Source of the DNA: Deltaproteobacteria bacterium
GTDB taxonomy: Bacteria; Myxococcota_A; UBA9160; SZUA-336
Direction of reading: 5' to 3'
DNA: 63,569 nt
Assembly: GCA_029261895.1 (NCBI GenBank)
Contig: JAJDAK010000008.1
Location: forward strand, 1-63,569
Positions within the stretch are counted from its first letter, which is position 1, and each line of letters opens with the position of its first letter. Positions 42,600 to 52,534 of this stretch are shown here, one piece after another. Under the pieces are notes generated by a model. The model made no database searches. It saw only the letters and a program-made list of their open reading frames with translations, and was not told where the DNA came from. The translations under genes and the position numbers were made by a program.

Positions 42600-44690
42600 T
42601 TAAAGCTTGAGGCCGCGACGCTCCGCGAGATTTCGCACGGTGGTGACGATTTCAGCGGGATCGATACGACGTTGGCGTTCCGCCATATCGGCCGCGGCTT
42701 GCTTGCCGATTTGGCGCCGCAAAGATTCGTCTTCGGCCAGGCGTACCATCCAATACGCGGCCTCATCCAGATTGGGGTCTGCCCAGCGCGCGTTCGGGCC
42801 GGCCATCTCCGCGCCGTACGCCGCCTGTGTCGTCGCTTCGACTGGCACGAGCTTGTAGCCGACCAAGCAGGCGTTCTTCTCCGTCATGAAATCCATATTG
42901 CCCGACCATCCTGTGGCGACCACTGGCTTTCCAAGCGTCATCGCTTCCAACGGACACAGGCCAAGTCCTTCGGCGCGGTGCAATGAAACCAACGCGTCAC
43001 TGCTCGCGTAGAGCGAGAGCACCTCCGAATAGCTGAGCACACGATCCAACAGAATGATGCGCGGATTTTCCGCAGCAATCTGTTCAAGCCGATCCATATG
43101 CGGTACGAACGACGGGTCGCCCCGCGAATTGTTAACTTTGACGACCAGTACAGCGTTGTCCCTAGCTCCGAACGCGCGATTGAACGCTTCGATCGCACCG
43201 TAAGGGTTTTTGCGATTCACATCGCTTGCCATCTCGAATGCACTTACAAATGCAATGGCGTCCCTTGGGATACCCCATTGTGCGCGATCTTCCGAATATT
43301 CCGCTTCCAGATAGAGGGGATGCGGAAGATCTCGAATACACGTGTTACTGAGGTCTGCCATCAGTGCGTACTTAACGAACTGACTCGCAGCAATCACAAC
43401 ATCCATCGCCTCGAGTTGAGGGAGCCACTTATTAGGCATCCTCGGCAATTCCCAAAACGGGATGTTCAAATTGATATGGCGATCGAATTGAATCGCATCA
43501 TGCCCGCCGTTAGCCAAATGCGCGGCGTCCCCTGGGTTCATCATGAAAAGATTCACGCGATGCGGTGCCTTGTCGCTTAGCTGAATACAGCGTTCCGCAT
43601 ACGAGTGGTCATGGTTTGCACGCCCCCCTCCCACGGGTACCTCAACCGGGCAAACGTCGAGTCCTGCGTCATCCAAAAGTCGCAAGTACTGTCGCGCTGT
43701 CACGCCAAGACCAAGATTACCACTGAAGAAACCGATCATGTTGATGCCGAGCGCGTTGGACGCGAGCGTGGGCGCACCCAATTCACCGCCAACCGAACGC
43801 CGAAACTCGGGCGTGCCGTTCGGAAACCAGTGTGCTTGCGGAAGTTCGCCACCACAAACGCGTTGCAACGTCTGCCACGCATCGCCGAGCAACATATAGT
43901 CGGGGTAACGGTCGATGCCATAGCGCAGCACGTCGGCGGCCTCCGCTAGCGTGCCATCATGTAACAAGCTTGTCGCGGTCTGCAGCAGCGCACCCGCAGT
44001 CTGGGACACCAACGTTTTCAGAAACAGCTTGAGCTCGAATCCTTCGGGACGAAGCAACACGCGCCTACCAACATTGGTCGCACGTGGATCCAAGTGATAC
44101 ACGACACTCGCCGCGTTGTGTTGAATACGAATCCCGCGCTCTAGACAATCTGCAGCAAAATCAAGATCCGCCTGATGTGCAAAGGGCGCTGCTTCGTTCC
44201 AGCGCACGCGCTCGGCGACCGACGCACGCATCGCCCAAGCGTTTCCACCGACGAGATAAGGCTGATCTGCGTTTTCAAATTCACCCAGCAATCTGGCATC
44301 ACCCGACGGGAGAAGCTCGGCATGATCCCAATAGCGACCCCCGTCTTCCAGGTAAACCCTCGATGTCAGAATATCGGCCGGATGGGGACACGCGGAAAAG
44401 TGTTTAAACCAATCTCCGGACAATACCTTGCAGTCGTCAAGCACGACGATCCATTCGTGAATCGCTTGGGCCGTCACACGATTCCACAGCAGAGCGAAAT
44501 CACCATGCGCGATTTCAGCGGACGCGTGGATCGGCACGATGCCGTTCATTTCAGCGGGCAGCACCCCTGCAACAATGACCTCGTACTCAGGAATCCGCTG
44601 CGCGCGGATACTCGCAATCAGCCGGTCGAGCCGCCCCGTGTTTCCCGTCGTTGTAAGAATGCAGAAGCTAACACGCGGTTTATCGCCCAT
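42600..44690 (-). CDS. Two-domain glycosyltransferase (GT2-like plus GT4-like)
   Basis: A 696-residue soluble fusion. Residues about 5-230 form a GT-A domain (VSFCILTTTGNTGRLDRL, VVLDDCKVL with the metal-binding acidic pair). Residues about 320-690 form a GT-B/GT4 domain with SLHRAEGLGLCPLEAMTLGKP, the donor-binding E-x7-E motif. A bifunctional enzyme adding two sugars to a glycan or polysaccharide is likely. It overlaps the WecB-like gene by 11 bases, suggesting that sugar supply and transfer are linked. Acceptor and sugars are unknown. Confidence 0.85.
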   Translation of the reverse strand: MGDKPRVSFCILTTTGNTGRLDRLIASIRAQRIPEYEVIVAGVLPAEMNGIVPIHASAEIAHGDFALLWNRVTAQAIHEWIVVLDDCKVLSGDWFKHFSACPHPADILTSRVYLEDGGRYWDHAELLPSGDARLLGEFENADQPYLVGGNAWAMRASVAERVRWNEAAPFAHQADLDFAADCLERGIRIQHNAASVVYHLDPRATNVGRRVLLRPEGFELKLFLKTLVSQTAGALLQTATSLLHDGTLAEAADVLRYGIDRYPDYMLLGDAWQTLQRVCGGELPQAHWFPNGTPEFRRSVGGELGAPTLASNALGINMIGFFSGNLGLGVTARQYLRLLDDAGLDVCPVEVPVGGGRANHDHSYAERCIQLSDKAPHRVNLFMMNPGDAAHLANGGHDAIQFDRHINLNIPFWELPRMPNKWLPQLEAMDVVIAASQFVKYALMADLSNTCIRDLPHPLYLEAEYSEDRAQWGIPRDAIAFVSAFEMASDVNRKNPYGAIEAFNRAFGARDNAVLVVKVNNSRGDPSFVPHMDRLEQIAAENPRIILLDRVLSYSEVLSLYASSDALVSLHRAEGLGLCPLEAMTLGKPVVATGWSGNMDFMTEKNACLVGYKLVPVEATTQAAYGAEMAGPNARWADPNLDEAAYWMVRLAEDESLRRQIGKQAAADMAERQRRIDPAEIVTTVRNLAERRGLKL

Positions 44691-45810
44691 AGCTTCCCGC
44701 GCCGCGACGACTCAAAAAGCCCTCGCAAATTTTCTCTGCCGCTGAGCCATCGCCGTACACGCGAGATCGTACAGCCATCTCGGAATAGATGCTTTCATCA
44801 TCGAGCAGAGTTCGAACTTCTTTCACGACCGCGTGCACTTCCGTACCCACCACTTTCACCGTGCCTGCACTCAGCGCTTCCAAACGCTCCGTTGAGTTTC
44901 GAAGCACCAAGACGGGCTTACCCAAGATGCATGCTTCTTCCTGCAGTCCACCGGAGTCGGTCAACACAAGATACGATTGATTCAACAGGTGCGAAAACGT
45001 TAGATATTCGAGTGGCGGAACCAATGTAATATTGTCCGCATTTCCAACGGCTGCTTCAAACAGATCCCAAACCTCGGGCCGTAACAACACGGAGTAGACG
45101 ATGTGTACATCGTCAGGATACTCAGCCGCGATTTGCTTCAGGCCTTCCGCGATCTCGGCCAGGCCACCTTCGAACTCGTTATACGAATGCGTCGTACCCA
45201 CAATGATTCGCTTGTCAGTAGGTAGATCCCGGAGCGGGCCCGAATCGAAGTCGTAGTCGAGCTGCATGGTGTAGAGCAGCGAATCGATCGTAGTGCTGCC
45301 ACTGACTAGAATTCGATTCGTATCCACACCCTCGGCCAACAAAATGCTGCGCGCGAATTCGGAGGGTGCAAAGTAAAGATCCGCGAGTAGATCGGAAATT
45401 CTCCGATTCATTTCCTGCGGGAAAGGCTCGCGCTTGTCGTGCGTGCGCATGCCGGCGTCGAGATGAGCCAGCGGCACACCGTGATAGAACGCAAGTAAAC
45501 TCCCCACCATCGCCGTGGTTGCATCCCCTTGTACGAGAATCCAATCCGGTCGCTCGTTCGAAATCACCGGATCGAGTGCGCCAAGTAAACGCGACGTAAA
45601 TTGCGCGAGAGTTTGTTCTTCGTTGACTGCAGGAAAATCGTAGTCCGAAGTAACATCGAAGGCACTGAGCACGGAGTCCCATTGGTACGAATTCTGTCTA
45701 ACCACGCAGACGCGAGGCTCGAAAGGTTGCAGTCGGGCCTTCATTGCCCGTATCACCGGGCAAAGTCGAATCGCTTCCGGTCGGGTACCGATAATGAAAA
45801 GAACTTTCAC
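44680..45810 (-). CDS. UDP-N-acetylglucosamine 2-epimerase family protein, divergent
   Basis: A 376-residue WecB-fold protein (non-hydrolysing 2-epimerase family). GTRPEAIR at the start and TDSGGLQEEACILGKPVLVL near the C-terminus are typical. Compared with E. coli WecB, Asp96 and His208 match catalytic Asp95 and His213, but Asp118 replaces Glu117 and Gln132 replaces Glu131 (LDAGMRTHDKREPFPQEMNR). The HPNP-type segment is also altered (VYSVLLRPEVW). Normal epimerase activity is therefore uncertain. The GTG at 45810 fits the family; an open frame reaches 45861. It is co-translated with the two-domain glycosyltransferase. Confidence 0.85.
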   Translation of the reverse strand: MKVLFIIGTRPEAIRLCPVIRAMKARLQPFEPRVCVVRQNSYQWDSVLSAFDVTSDYDFPAVNEEQTLAQFTSRLLGALDPVISNERPDWILVQGDATTAMVGSLLAFYHGVPLAHLDAGMRTHDKREPFPQEMNRRISDLLADLYFAPSEFARSILLAEGVDTNRILVSGSTTIDSLLYTMQLDYDFDSGPLRDLPTDKRIIVGTTHSYNEFEGGLAEIAEGLKQIAAEYPDDVHIVYSVLLRPEVWDLFEAAVGNADNITLVPPLEYLTFSHLLNQSYLVLTDSGGLQEEACILGKPVLVLRNSTERLEALSAGTVKVVGTEVHAVVKEVRTLLDDESIYSEMAVRSRVYGDGSAAEKICEGFLSRRGAGSYGR

Positions 45811-45863
45811 GCGCGCAGAACTCCAGAGGGGGCGCGTCTTACATCGGCAAGTGACCGGCAACG

Positions 45864-46385
45864 CTATAGGGTTCGGGCGTACTCCTGCGCCAACAAAACG
45901 TAGCGCTCGGTCGCATTGCGAAAGCCGTCGATCTCGGCGACACTGAGGACCCGCATGAAACGGGCCGGTCGCCCACCCCAGAGTTGACCCGCGGGTACGA
46001 CTTTTCCGGGTGTCAGCAGCGACCCCGCAGCCAGCATGGCGCCAGTTTCGACAACGCTGCCATCCAAGAGCGTCGCGCCCATCCCCACAAAGGCCCGATC
46101 CTGGAGTTCACAGGCGTGGAGAATGCAGCGATGCCCCACCGTGACGTCCGCACCCACGCTCGTCGCATGCCCACGGCTGGTCACGTGGACGATCGTGCCA
46201 TCCTGCAGATTGCTCCTCGCCCCCACTCGGATCGCGTTCACATCGCCGCGGAGAACACAGCCAAACCAGATACTGGCTTCAGCCGCGATCTCGACCTGCC
46301 CAATGAGCACGGCTCCCGGCGCAATAAAAGCCCCTTTGGCAACAAGGGGTTGCGACCCCCCGAACGGAAAAATCATAGTTTCCAC
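45864..46385 (-). CDS. Gamma-carbonic anhydrase-like hexapeptide protein (CamH/YrdA type)
   Basis: A 173-residue left-handed beta-helix protein. RSNLQDGTIVHV and VGHRCILHAC give three metal-ligand histidines in the usual spacing. It lacks the acidic loop of Cam, placing it in the cytoplasmic CamH/YrdA/PaaY group, whose members are carbonic anhydrases or thioesterases. The C-terminus (GRPARFMRVLS) is typical. It is the second gamma-carbonic-anhydrase-fold protein of the window. It is divergent from sufR with a 98-base gap. Confidence 0.88.
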   Translation of the reverse strand: METMIFPFGGSQPLVAKGAFIAPGAVLIGQVEIAAEASIWFGCVLRGDVNAIRVGARSNLQDGTIVHVTSRGHATSVGADVTVGHRCILHACELQDRAFVGMGATLLDGSVVETGAMLAAGSLLTPGKVVPAGQLWGGRPARFMRVLSVAEIDGFRNATERYVLLAQEYARTL

Positions 46386-46449
46386 GCCCGGATTCTAGCC
46401 TTTCTGCCGATTCCTTTTAGGCCGCGATCCGGCTTGCCGATAAACAATC

Positions 46450-46477
46450 TTGACCAATCTGTATATTTTTTTATGGT
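46450..46477 (+). promoter_or_regulatory. Promoter of the suf operon, possibly leaderless
   Basis: TTGACC (46450-46455) and TATGGT (46472-46477) are 16 bases apart. The start would then fall at about 46484, which is the ATG of sufR itself, so the transcript may lack a leader; no strong ribosome-binding site is seen. ACCA and TGGT form an inverted pair across the promoter elements, a possible Rrf2 site for self-control. Prediction by eye only. Confidence 0.4.
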
Positions 46478-46483
46478 GGTTAG

Positions 46484-46960
46484 ATGCACCTACTCGCAAT
46501 CGAGGAATATGGCCTGCGCTGCCTGCTCCAAGTAGCGCGTCACCCCGGCTCTTCTCCACTCACGATCCCCGAGATCGCTGAGGCAGAGGGCCTGAGTCCT
46601 GAATACACCGCCAAGCTGATGCGGGCGCTGCGCCGGGGCGGCCTGGTGACCAGCATTCGAGGCGCCGGGGGGGGCTACCAGCTCGCACGGCCCAGCGGAG
46701 AAATCACCGCCTGGGAGGCGCTGCAGGTGCTCGGGGGGTCATTCTTTCCAGACTCGTTCTGCGACACTCATCCGGGCCAACAGCGCGATTGCGTGCATTC
46801 CACCGATTGCGGGATCCGCTCGCTCTGGCGCAAGGCCGAAACCGTGGTCCGTGAACTTTTTCAGGAGATCACCTTGGCGGATCTCACTCGCCGCGAACAT
46901 GAGTTGGCGATTTGGATCGACACACCTACTGAAAACCGGGAAGAGAACCCAAGCGTATGA
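46484..46960 (+). CDS. sufR: Rrf2-family iron-sulfur regulator, SufR/IscR-like
   Basis: A 158-residue Rrf2 regulator. The winged helix spans about residues 1-70 ([32 protein letters not shown]). Cysteines 93, 103 and 109 ([12 protein letters not shown] and STDCG) are well placed to hold an iron-sulfur cluster. In relatives, loss of the cluster changes DNA binding and turns on suf genes. It overlaps sufB by four bases. Self-regulation through the site at 46450-46477 is likely. It could be named IscR instead; context favours SufR. Confidence 0.9.
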   Translation: MHLLAIEEYGLRCLLQVARHPGSSPLTIPEIAEAEGLSPEYTAKLMRALRRGGLVTSIRGAGGGYQLARPSGEITAWEALQVLGGSFFPDSFCDTHPGQQRDCVHSTDCGIRSLWRKAETVVRELFQEITLADLTRREHELAIWIDTPTENREENPSV

Positions 46961-48408
46961 GCAGTTCACAGGAAGACATTCGAAACCTTACCGATCGGGA
47001 ATACGAATACGGATTCGTCACCGATGTCGAGCAAGACACCGCTCCGCCGGGACTGAGCGAAGACATCATTCGCTTCATTTCCAAGAAGAAGAACGAGCCC
47101 GACTTCATGCTGGCATGGCGGCTCAAAGCGTATCGCCGCTGGCTCGAGTTGAATGAAGAAGATGCGCGCTGGGCGAAAGTCGACTTTTCACCCATTGATT
47201 ATCAGGACATCAGCTACTACTCCGCACCGAAAATAAAACCGAAACTCGACAGCCTCGACGAGGTTGACCCTGACATCTTAGAAACCTTCAAGAAGCTAGG
47301 AATCCCGATCGAAGAGCAGAAGATTCTTTCGGGTGTAGCGGTCGATGCGGTTTTCGATAGCGTCTCGGTCGCTACGACGTACAAAGCAAAGCTTGGGGAA
47401 CTCGGCATTATCTTCTGCTCGTTTTCAGAAGCCGTGCAGGAGCACCCCGAGCTCATCAAGAAGTACCTCGGCTCCGTCGTCCCCTACGCGGACAACTTTT
47501 ACGCCACCTTGAACTCGGCGGTCTTTACCGACGGCTCGTTCGTCTACATCCCCGAGGGCGTACGCTGCCCGATGGAACTCTCAACGTATTTCAGAATCAA
47601 CGAGGCAAAGACCGGTCAATTCGAACGCACGTTGATCATCGCGGATAAGGGAAGTTACGTCAGCTACCTTGAGGGCTGCACCGCACCCATGCGCGACGAA
47701 AATCAGCTGCATGCTGCGGTGGTGGAATTGGTTGCGCTCGATGACGCCACCATCAAATATTCCACAGTGCAAAACTGGTATCCCGGTGACAAAAACGGAA
47801 AGGGTGGGATCTTCAATTTCGTGACCAAACGTGGCAAGTGCAAAGGCCGCAACTCTAAGATTTCATGGACACAGGTTGAAACCGGATCCGCGATTACCTG
47901 GAAGTACCCGAGCTGCATCCTTCAGGGTGATGGTTCCGTCGGTGAGTTCTACTCGGTTGCGGTTACGAACAATCTACAACAAGCGGATACCGGAACCAAA
48001 ATGATTCACCTAGGAGAGAATACTTCGAGCACGATTATCTCGAAGGGCATTTCCGCGGGGCACGGCCAGCAAACGTATCGTGGACTCGTCGAGATTCATC
48101 AACGCGCAAAGAACGCGCGGAACTTTTCCCAATGCGATTCGCTGCTGCTCGGGGATCGATGCGGCGCACATACCTTTCCCTACATCGATGTAAGGAACGC
48201 GTCGGGCAAAGTGGAGCATGAAGCCACCACGTCAAAGATTGGCGATGACCAACTCTTCTATTGCCAGCAGCGCGGGATTGATCCCGAGGACGCGGTTTCA
48301 ATGTTGGTCAACGGTTTTTGCAAAGAAGTCTTCCGAAAACTCCCGATGGAATTTGCGGTCGAGGCTTCGAAACTTCTGGAAGTTACGCTCGAAGGCAGCG
48401 TCGGATAG
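46957..48408 (+). CDS. sufB: Fe-S cluster scaffold subunit SufB
   Basis: A 483-residue scaffold subunit that builds [4Fe-4S] clusters with SufC and SufD. It has the family start ([20 protein letters not shown]), the [19 protein letters not shown] segment and the C-terminal [15 protein letters not shown] region with conserved cysteine and the partner-binding helix. The length fits E. coli SufB (495). Its ATG overlaps the sufR stop. It supplies clusters for GlcF, the aldehyde oxidoreductase and others. Confidence 0.97.
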   Translation: MSSSQEDIRNLTDREYEYGFVTDVEQDTAPPGLSEDIIRFISKKKNEPDFMLAWRLKAYRRWLELNEEDARWAKVDFSPIDYQDISYYSAPKIKPKLDSLDEVDPDILETFKKLGIPIEEQKILSGVAVDAVFDSVSVATTYKAKLGELGIIFCSFSEAVQEHPELIKKYLGSVVPYADNFYATLNSAVFTDGSFVYIPEGVRCPMELSTYFRINEAKTGQFERTLIIADKGSYVSYLEGCTAPMRDENQLHAAVVELVALDDATIKYSTVQNWYPGDKNGKGGIFNFVTKRGKCKGRNSKISWTQVETGSAITWKYPSCILQGDGSVGEFYSVAVTNNLQQADTGTKMIHLGENTSSTIISKGISAGHGQQTYRGLVEIHQRAKNARNFSQCDSLLLGDRCGAHTFPYIDVRNASGKVEHEATTSKIGDDQLFYCQQRGIDPEDAVSMLVNGFCKEVFRKLPMEFAVEASKLLEVTLEGSVG

Positions 48409-48419
48409 GAACCCTCAGC

Positions 48420-49187
48420 ATGTTAGAGATTCGAAACCTTCACGCAGAAATTGGAGGTAAAGAGATTCTTCGCGGGCTCGACCTGCATGTTCGCCCCGGT
48501 GAAGTCCACGCGATCATGGGCCCGAACGGATCCGGAAAGAGCACACTCGCGAATGTTCTCGCCGGCCAGCCCGACTACGAAGTGACCGCGGGCGAAGTCC
48601 TGTATCACGGCAAAAACCTTCTCGAAATGCCAGCGGAGGAACGTGCACGCGAGGGCGTGTTCTTAGCGTTCCAATACCCCGTTGAAATTCCAGGAATCAC
48701 GAACGCGTACTTCATGCGCACATCGCTCAACGCCCAGCGCAAGCATCGCGGGGAGGAAGAAATCGACGCGGTCGACTTTCTCTCATTGGTGCGCGAAAAA
48801 ATGAAGTTGATTGAGATGGATGAAAAATTCCTTAATCGCTCCGTGAACGAAGGTTTTTCCGGTGGTGAGAAGAAACGCAACGAAGTCCTTCAGATGGCAC
48901 TGCTCGATCCGATGCTTGCGATTCTAGACGAAACAGATTCCGGACTCGATATCGATGCGTTACGGATCGTGGCCAACGGCGTGAACACGTTGCGGTCTGA
49001 GAAGCACGCGGTTCTGGTCATCACTCATTACCAGCGTCTGCTCTCGTATCTTGTCCCCGATGTCACGCATGTCCTGATGGGCGGACGCATTGTGAAATCT
49101 GGCGATCGATCGCTGGCGGAAAAGCTCGAGGAAAGCGGCTATGGCTGGATCGAAGAAGAAGTCGCCAAGGGTGGAGCACCTGCATGA
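48420..49187 (+). CDS. sufC: Fe-S assembly ATPase SufC
   Basis: A 255-residue ABC-type ATPase that drives the SufBCD scaffold. The Walker A is GPNGSGKST, the signature is FSGGEKKRNEVLQM, and the Walker B is LAILDETDSGLD. I chose the ATG at 48420, 11 bases after sufB, because the protein then begins LEIRNLHAEI as in the family; the longer open frame upstream is not supported. It overlaps sufD by four bases. Confidence 0.97.
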   Translation: MLEIRNLHAEIGGKEILRGLDLHVRPGEVHAIMGPNGSGKSTLANVLAGQPDYEVTAGEVLYHGKNLLEMPAEERAREGVFLAFQYPVEIPGITNAYFMRTSLNAQRKHRGEEEIDAVDFLSLVREKMKLIEMDEKFLNRSVNEGFSGGEKKRNEVLQMALLDPMLAILDETDSGLDIDALRIVANGVNTLRSEKHAVLVITHYQRLLSYLVPDVTHVLMGGRIVKSGDRSLAEKLEESGYGWIEEEVAKGGAPA

Positions 49188-50509
49188 GTGAGGGGGCTCG
49201 CGAGCGCTTTCTTCGCCACTTCGAAGAGCTACAGGCGGTTCTACCGGGTAGCGATCAGCCGTGGCTCGTACGCATGCGCGAGAGCGCAGTGCAGAGCTTT
49301 CGCGACCAAGGTCTCCCTACGCCTAAACTCGAGGACTGGCGCTTTACCAATTTGAAAGCGCTGGAAACTTTGGACTTCCGCGCGGTTGCTGCCTCGAGCG
49401 TACCGAACGTGCCCGACAATGTGCTGGATGGGCCGCGTGGCGCGGTCGGCGACGCGCACCTGATCGTACTTGTGGACGGCATCGTCGACGCCGCGTTGTC
49501 CGATCTAAAAAGTCTACCTGACGGTGTACAGATTCGATCGCTCGCGGCTTCGATCACCACCGAACCAGAGAAACTCGAAAATTACCTCGGCAAGCTCGAT
49601 GATCCTAAGCTGCGCGCGTTGAGCGCGTTGAATCAAGCGCTTTTCCAAGACGGCGTTTTCATTGAACTTGAAGCGCATGCGGTACTCGAACGCCCCGTGC
49701 ATATTCTCTGCTTGCAGCGATCTGGAGATCCCCCAACAGCGGTTCATCCGCGAAACTTGATCGTGGCGCATGCCGGTTCTAGCGCGACGATCGTCGAGCA
49801 TCACCTGCGCATGAGCCCAACGCAGGCGCTGGTCAATACAGTGACCGAAGTATTCGTTGAGGAAGGAGCACATATCGAGCACATCAAACTTCAGGAAGAA
49901 AGCGACAGTGCTTTCCATCTTGCGGCGCTGTTTGTGAAGCAAGCACGCGATAGCCGCTTCCGTTCGCATTCGTTGGCGCTCGATGGTGGCCTAACTCGCT
50001 TCGATATTCATGCCGTGCTTGCTGAACCGGGCGCTGAATGCAGGCTGAACGGCCTCTACGCGCCACAGAACGATGAACACATCGACCATCACACCACGGT
50101 CGAACACGCCGCACCGCATACCAATAGCTTCGAGCTCTACAAGGGCATCCTTGACGGGTCGGCGAAGGGGATTTTCCACGGCCGCATTCACGTGCGCCCC
50201 GACGCGCAGAAGATCAACGCGATGCAGACCAACCGAAACCTTCTGCTCTCAGACCGCGCATCGGTCAATACGAAACCCCAGCTTGAGATCTATGCCGACG
50301 ACGTGCGTTGCAGTCACGGCGCCGCGATCGGCCAGCTGGACGAAGATGCGCTTTTCTACCTGCGAACACGCGGGATCGACGCGGCGGAAGCCAAGAGTTT
50401 ATTGACGTTTGCGTTCGCAAACGAAGTAACTGCGGAACTCCCGATCGATACGTTGCGTCGCTACACTGAGTCATTCGTGATGGACTGGCTGCCCCGGAGC
50501 AACGTATGA
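49184..50509 (+). CDS. sufD: Fe-S assembly subunit SufD
   Basis: A 441-residue partner of SufB with the same right-handed beta-helix. The C-terminal region CSHGAAIGQLDEDALFYLRT is diagnostic, with the conserved histidine beside cysteine. It completes the SufBCD complex and helps in iron entry. It overlaps both neighbours by four bases (ATGA), giving tightly linked translation. Confidence 0.96.
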   Translation: MSEGARERFLRHFEELQAVLPGSDQPWLVRMRESAVQSFRDQGLPTPKLEDWRFTNLKALETLDFRAVAASSVPNVPDNVLDGPRGAVGDAHLIVLVDGIVDAALSDLKSLPDGVQIRSLAASITTEPEKLENYLGKLDDPKLRALSALNQALFQDGVFIELEAHAVLERPVHILCLQRSGDPPTAVHPRNLIVAHAGSSATIVEHHLRMSPTQALVNTVTEVFVEEGAHIEHIKLQEESDSAFHLAALFVKQARDSRFRSHSLALDGGLTRFDIHAVLAEPGAECRLNGLYAPQNDEHIDHHTTVEHAAPHTNSFELYKGILDGSAKGIFHGRIHVRPDAQKINAMQTNRNLLLSDRASVNTKPQLEIYADDVRCSHGAAIGQLDEDALFYLRTRGIDAAEAKSLLTFAFANEVTAELPIDTLRRYTESFVMDWLPRSNV

Positions 50510-51729
50510 AGCAGCTCGACATAGACTTAGTACGCAAGGACTTTCCGATTCTTGGACGACGAGTGCATGAAAAGCCGCTGATCTACCTCGACAACGCGGC
50601 CACGAGTCAAAAACCTACGGCGGTTATCGATGCGCTGCGTGACTACTACACACAATCAAACGCGAACATTCATCGAGGTGTGCACCTGCTCTCCGAAGAA
50701 GCCACCGCCGCCTACGAGAATGTGCGGGAAATCAGTCGCGATTTCCTCGGTGCTAGCGAGAGTCGAGAAATCGTTTTCGTTCGCGGCACGACTGAGGCCA
50801 TAAACCTGGTTGCGCAAGCCTACGCGCGACCACGACTTCAAGCCGGAGATGAGATCCTCATCTCCCATATGGAGCACCACTCCAATATCGTGCCATGGCA
50901 GATCCTTTGTCAGCAGACTGGCGCTTTGCTTCGAGTTGCGCCCATCACCGATGAGGGCGAGCTGGATATCGCGGGTTTCGAGCAGCTGCTTGGCCCGAAG
51001 ACCAAGTTCGTTTCATTGGTTCATGTTTCGAACGCGCTTGGAACGATCAACCCGGTGAAATCTCTGGTCGCGAAAGCAAAGGCGCAGGGTGTACCCGTCT
51101 TACTCGACGGCGCCCAAGCCGCGCCCCATATCGCAATCGACGTCCAGGACATCGATTGTGACTTCTATACCCTGTCGGGTCACAAGGTCTATGGCCCAAC
51201 AGGAATCGGTGTGCTGTACGGTCGTGAGTCGTTGCTCGAAGAGATGGAACCGTATCAGGGCGGCGGCGAGATGATTCTCTCCGTGAGTTTTGAAAAAACG
51301 ACTTACAACAAGATTCCTCATAAATTTGAAGCCGGCACACCCAATATCGCGGGCACCGTCGGCCTTGGGGCTGCACTTCAGTACGTGAACCTCATGGGCA
51401 TCGATTCCATCGCTGCCCATGAGCACGAATTACTCACCTATGCGACAGAGCAAGTTCAGCAGGTTCCAGGCATTAAAATCATCGGTACCGCGCGCGAAAA
51501 AGCCGGGGTACTTTCATTCGTGCTCGACGGTGTGCATCCTCACGATGTGGGAACAATCCTCGATCAAGAAGGCATTGCGGTTCGTACCGGACACCACTGT
51601 GCGCAACCGGTGATGGACCGCTTTGGCATTCCCGCAACCACGCGCGCATCGTTTGCGGTTTACAACACACGCGCTGAAATCGATCGGCTGATGGCGGCGC
51701 TCGATCGCGTTCGCGATATATTCAGCTGA
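50506..51729 (+). CDS. sufS: Cysteine desulfurase SufS
   Basis: A 407-residue PLP enzyme that takes sulfur from cysteine for cluster building. The PLP lysine is in TLSGHKVYGPTGIG, and the persulfide cysteine in RTGHHCAQPVMDRFG. This is a group II enzyme with the short active-site loop. The usual sulfur acceptor would be SufU, encoded next, because no SufE is present. Confidence 0.97.
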   Translation: MKQLDIDLVRKDFPILGRRVHEKPLIYLDNAATSQKPTAVIDALRDYYTQSNANIHRGVHLLSEEATAAYENVREISRDFLGASESREIVFVRGTTEAINLVAQAYARPRLQAGDEILISHMEHHSNIVPWQILCQQTGALLRVAPITDEGELDIAGFEQLLGPKTKFVSLVHVSNALGTINPVKSLVAKAKAQGVPVLLDGAQAAPHIAIDVQDIDCDFYTLSGHKVYGPTGIGVLYGRESLLEEMEPYQGGGEMILSVSFEKTTYNKIPHKFEAGTPNIAGTVGLGAALQYVNLMGIDSIAAHEHELLTYATEQVQQVPGIKIIGTAREKAGVLSFVLDGVHPHDVGTILDQEGIAVRTGHHCAQPVMDRFGIPATTRASFAVYNTRAEIDRLMAALDRVRDIFS

Positions 51730-52181
51730 TGTCAGATTTACGCGAGCTCTACCAGGAAGTGATCCTGGATCACACCAAGCGACCGAGAAATTTTGGACCG
51801 CTCGAAGAAGCCACCGGTCGCGCGAACGGCGCCAACCCGCTCTGCGGCGACGTCATTGCGGTTTACCTTGAGGTCGTCGGAGACACGGTCAAGAACATAC
51901 GCTTCGCGGGTGCTGGTTGTGCGATCTCGACCGCCTCTGCTTCACTGATGACCGAGACATTGAAAGGGAAAACCATCGAAGAGGCGCAAGTGATCTTCGA
52001 CTGCTTTCACGATACCGTCACCAGCTCACCCGATACAGAGGTCGATCTCGCCGGACTCGGCAAGCTGGCGGTGCTGGCGGGTGTTCGCGAGTTTCCAATG
52101 CGCGTAAAATGCGCGAGCCTGGCATGGCATACCATGCGTGCCGCATTAGACGGTGAGAACGATACCGTCACCACGGAGTAA
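51729..52181 (+). CDS. sufU: SufU-type sulfur relay / scaffold protein
   Basis: A 150-residue IscU-fold protein. Three conserved cysteines with neighbours (NPLCGDVI, GAGCAISTASASL, VKCASLAWHT) and the aspartate are present. SufU members accept sulfur from SufS and hold zinc; here the gene sits in the SUF operon and sufE is missing, so that role is likely. It shares one base with the sufS stop codon. Confidence 0.95.
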   Translation: MSDLRELYQEVILDHTKRPRNFGPLEEATGRANGANPLCGDVIAVYLEVVGDTVKNIRFAGAGCAISTASASLMTETLKGKTIEEAQVIFDCFHDTVTSSPDTEVDLAGLGKLAVLAGVREFPMRVKCASLAWHTMRAALDGENDTVTTE

Positions 52182-52183
52182 CA

Positions 52184-52516
52184 ATGGCCGAAGCAACAGA
52201 CGACACATCCGCCGGCGAAGGCATTCACGACAGCATCGTTCAGGTCTTGAAAACGATTTTTGATCCCGAGATTCCGGTAGATATCTATGAACTCGGCCTC
52301 ATCTACAATATCGACATCAACGAATCGAGCCACGTGAAGGTGACGATGACGTTGACCTCTCCAATGTGCCCGGTCGCCGAAACGCTTCCGCCCGAAGTTG
52401 AAACGAAGGTGAGCGGTGTCACTGGTGTAAACTCTGCTGAAATTGATTTGGTCTGGGAACCCCCTTGGGATCCCAGCATGATGACCGAGGCCGCCCGACT
52501 CGAACTGGGCATGTAG
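52184..52516 (+). CDS. sufT: SufT / MIP18-family Fe-S assembly factor
   Basis: A 110-residue DUF59 protein that helps mature iron-sulfur proteins. It has the DPEIPVDIYELGLIYNI start and a conserved cysteine in SPMCPVAETLP. Here it lacks the N-terminal extension of some SufT proteins. It begins two bases after sufU. An acyl-CoA dehydrogenase follows 18 bases later. Confidence 0.93.
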   Translation: MAEATDDTSAGEGIHDSIVQVLKTIFDPEIPVDIYELGLIYNIDINESSHVKVTMTLTSPMCPVAETLPPEVETKVSGVTGVNSAEIDLVWEPPWDPSMMTEAARLELGM

Positions 52517-52534
52517 CCATAGGAGCCCTTTACA

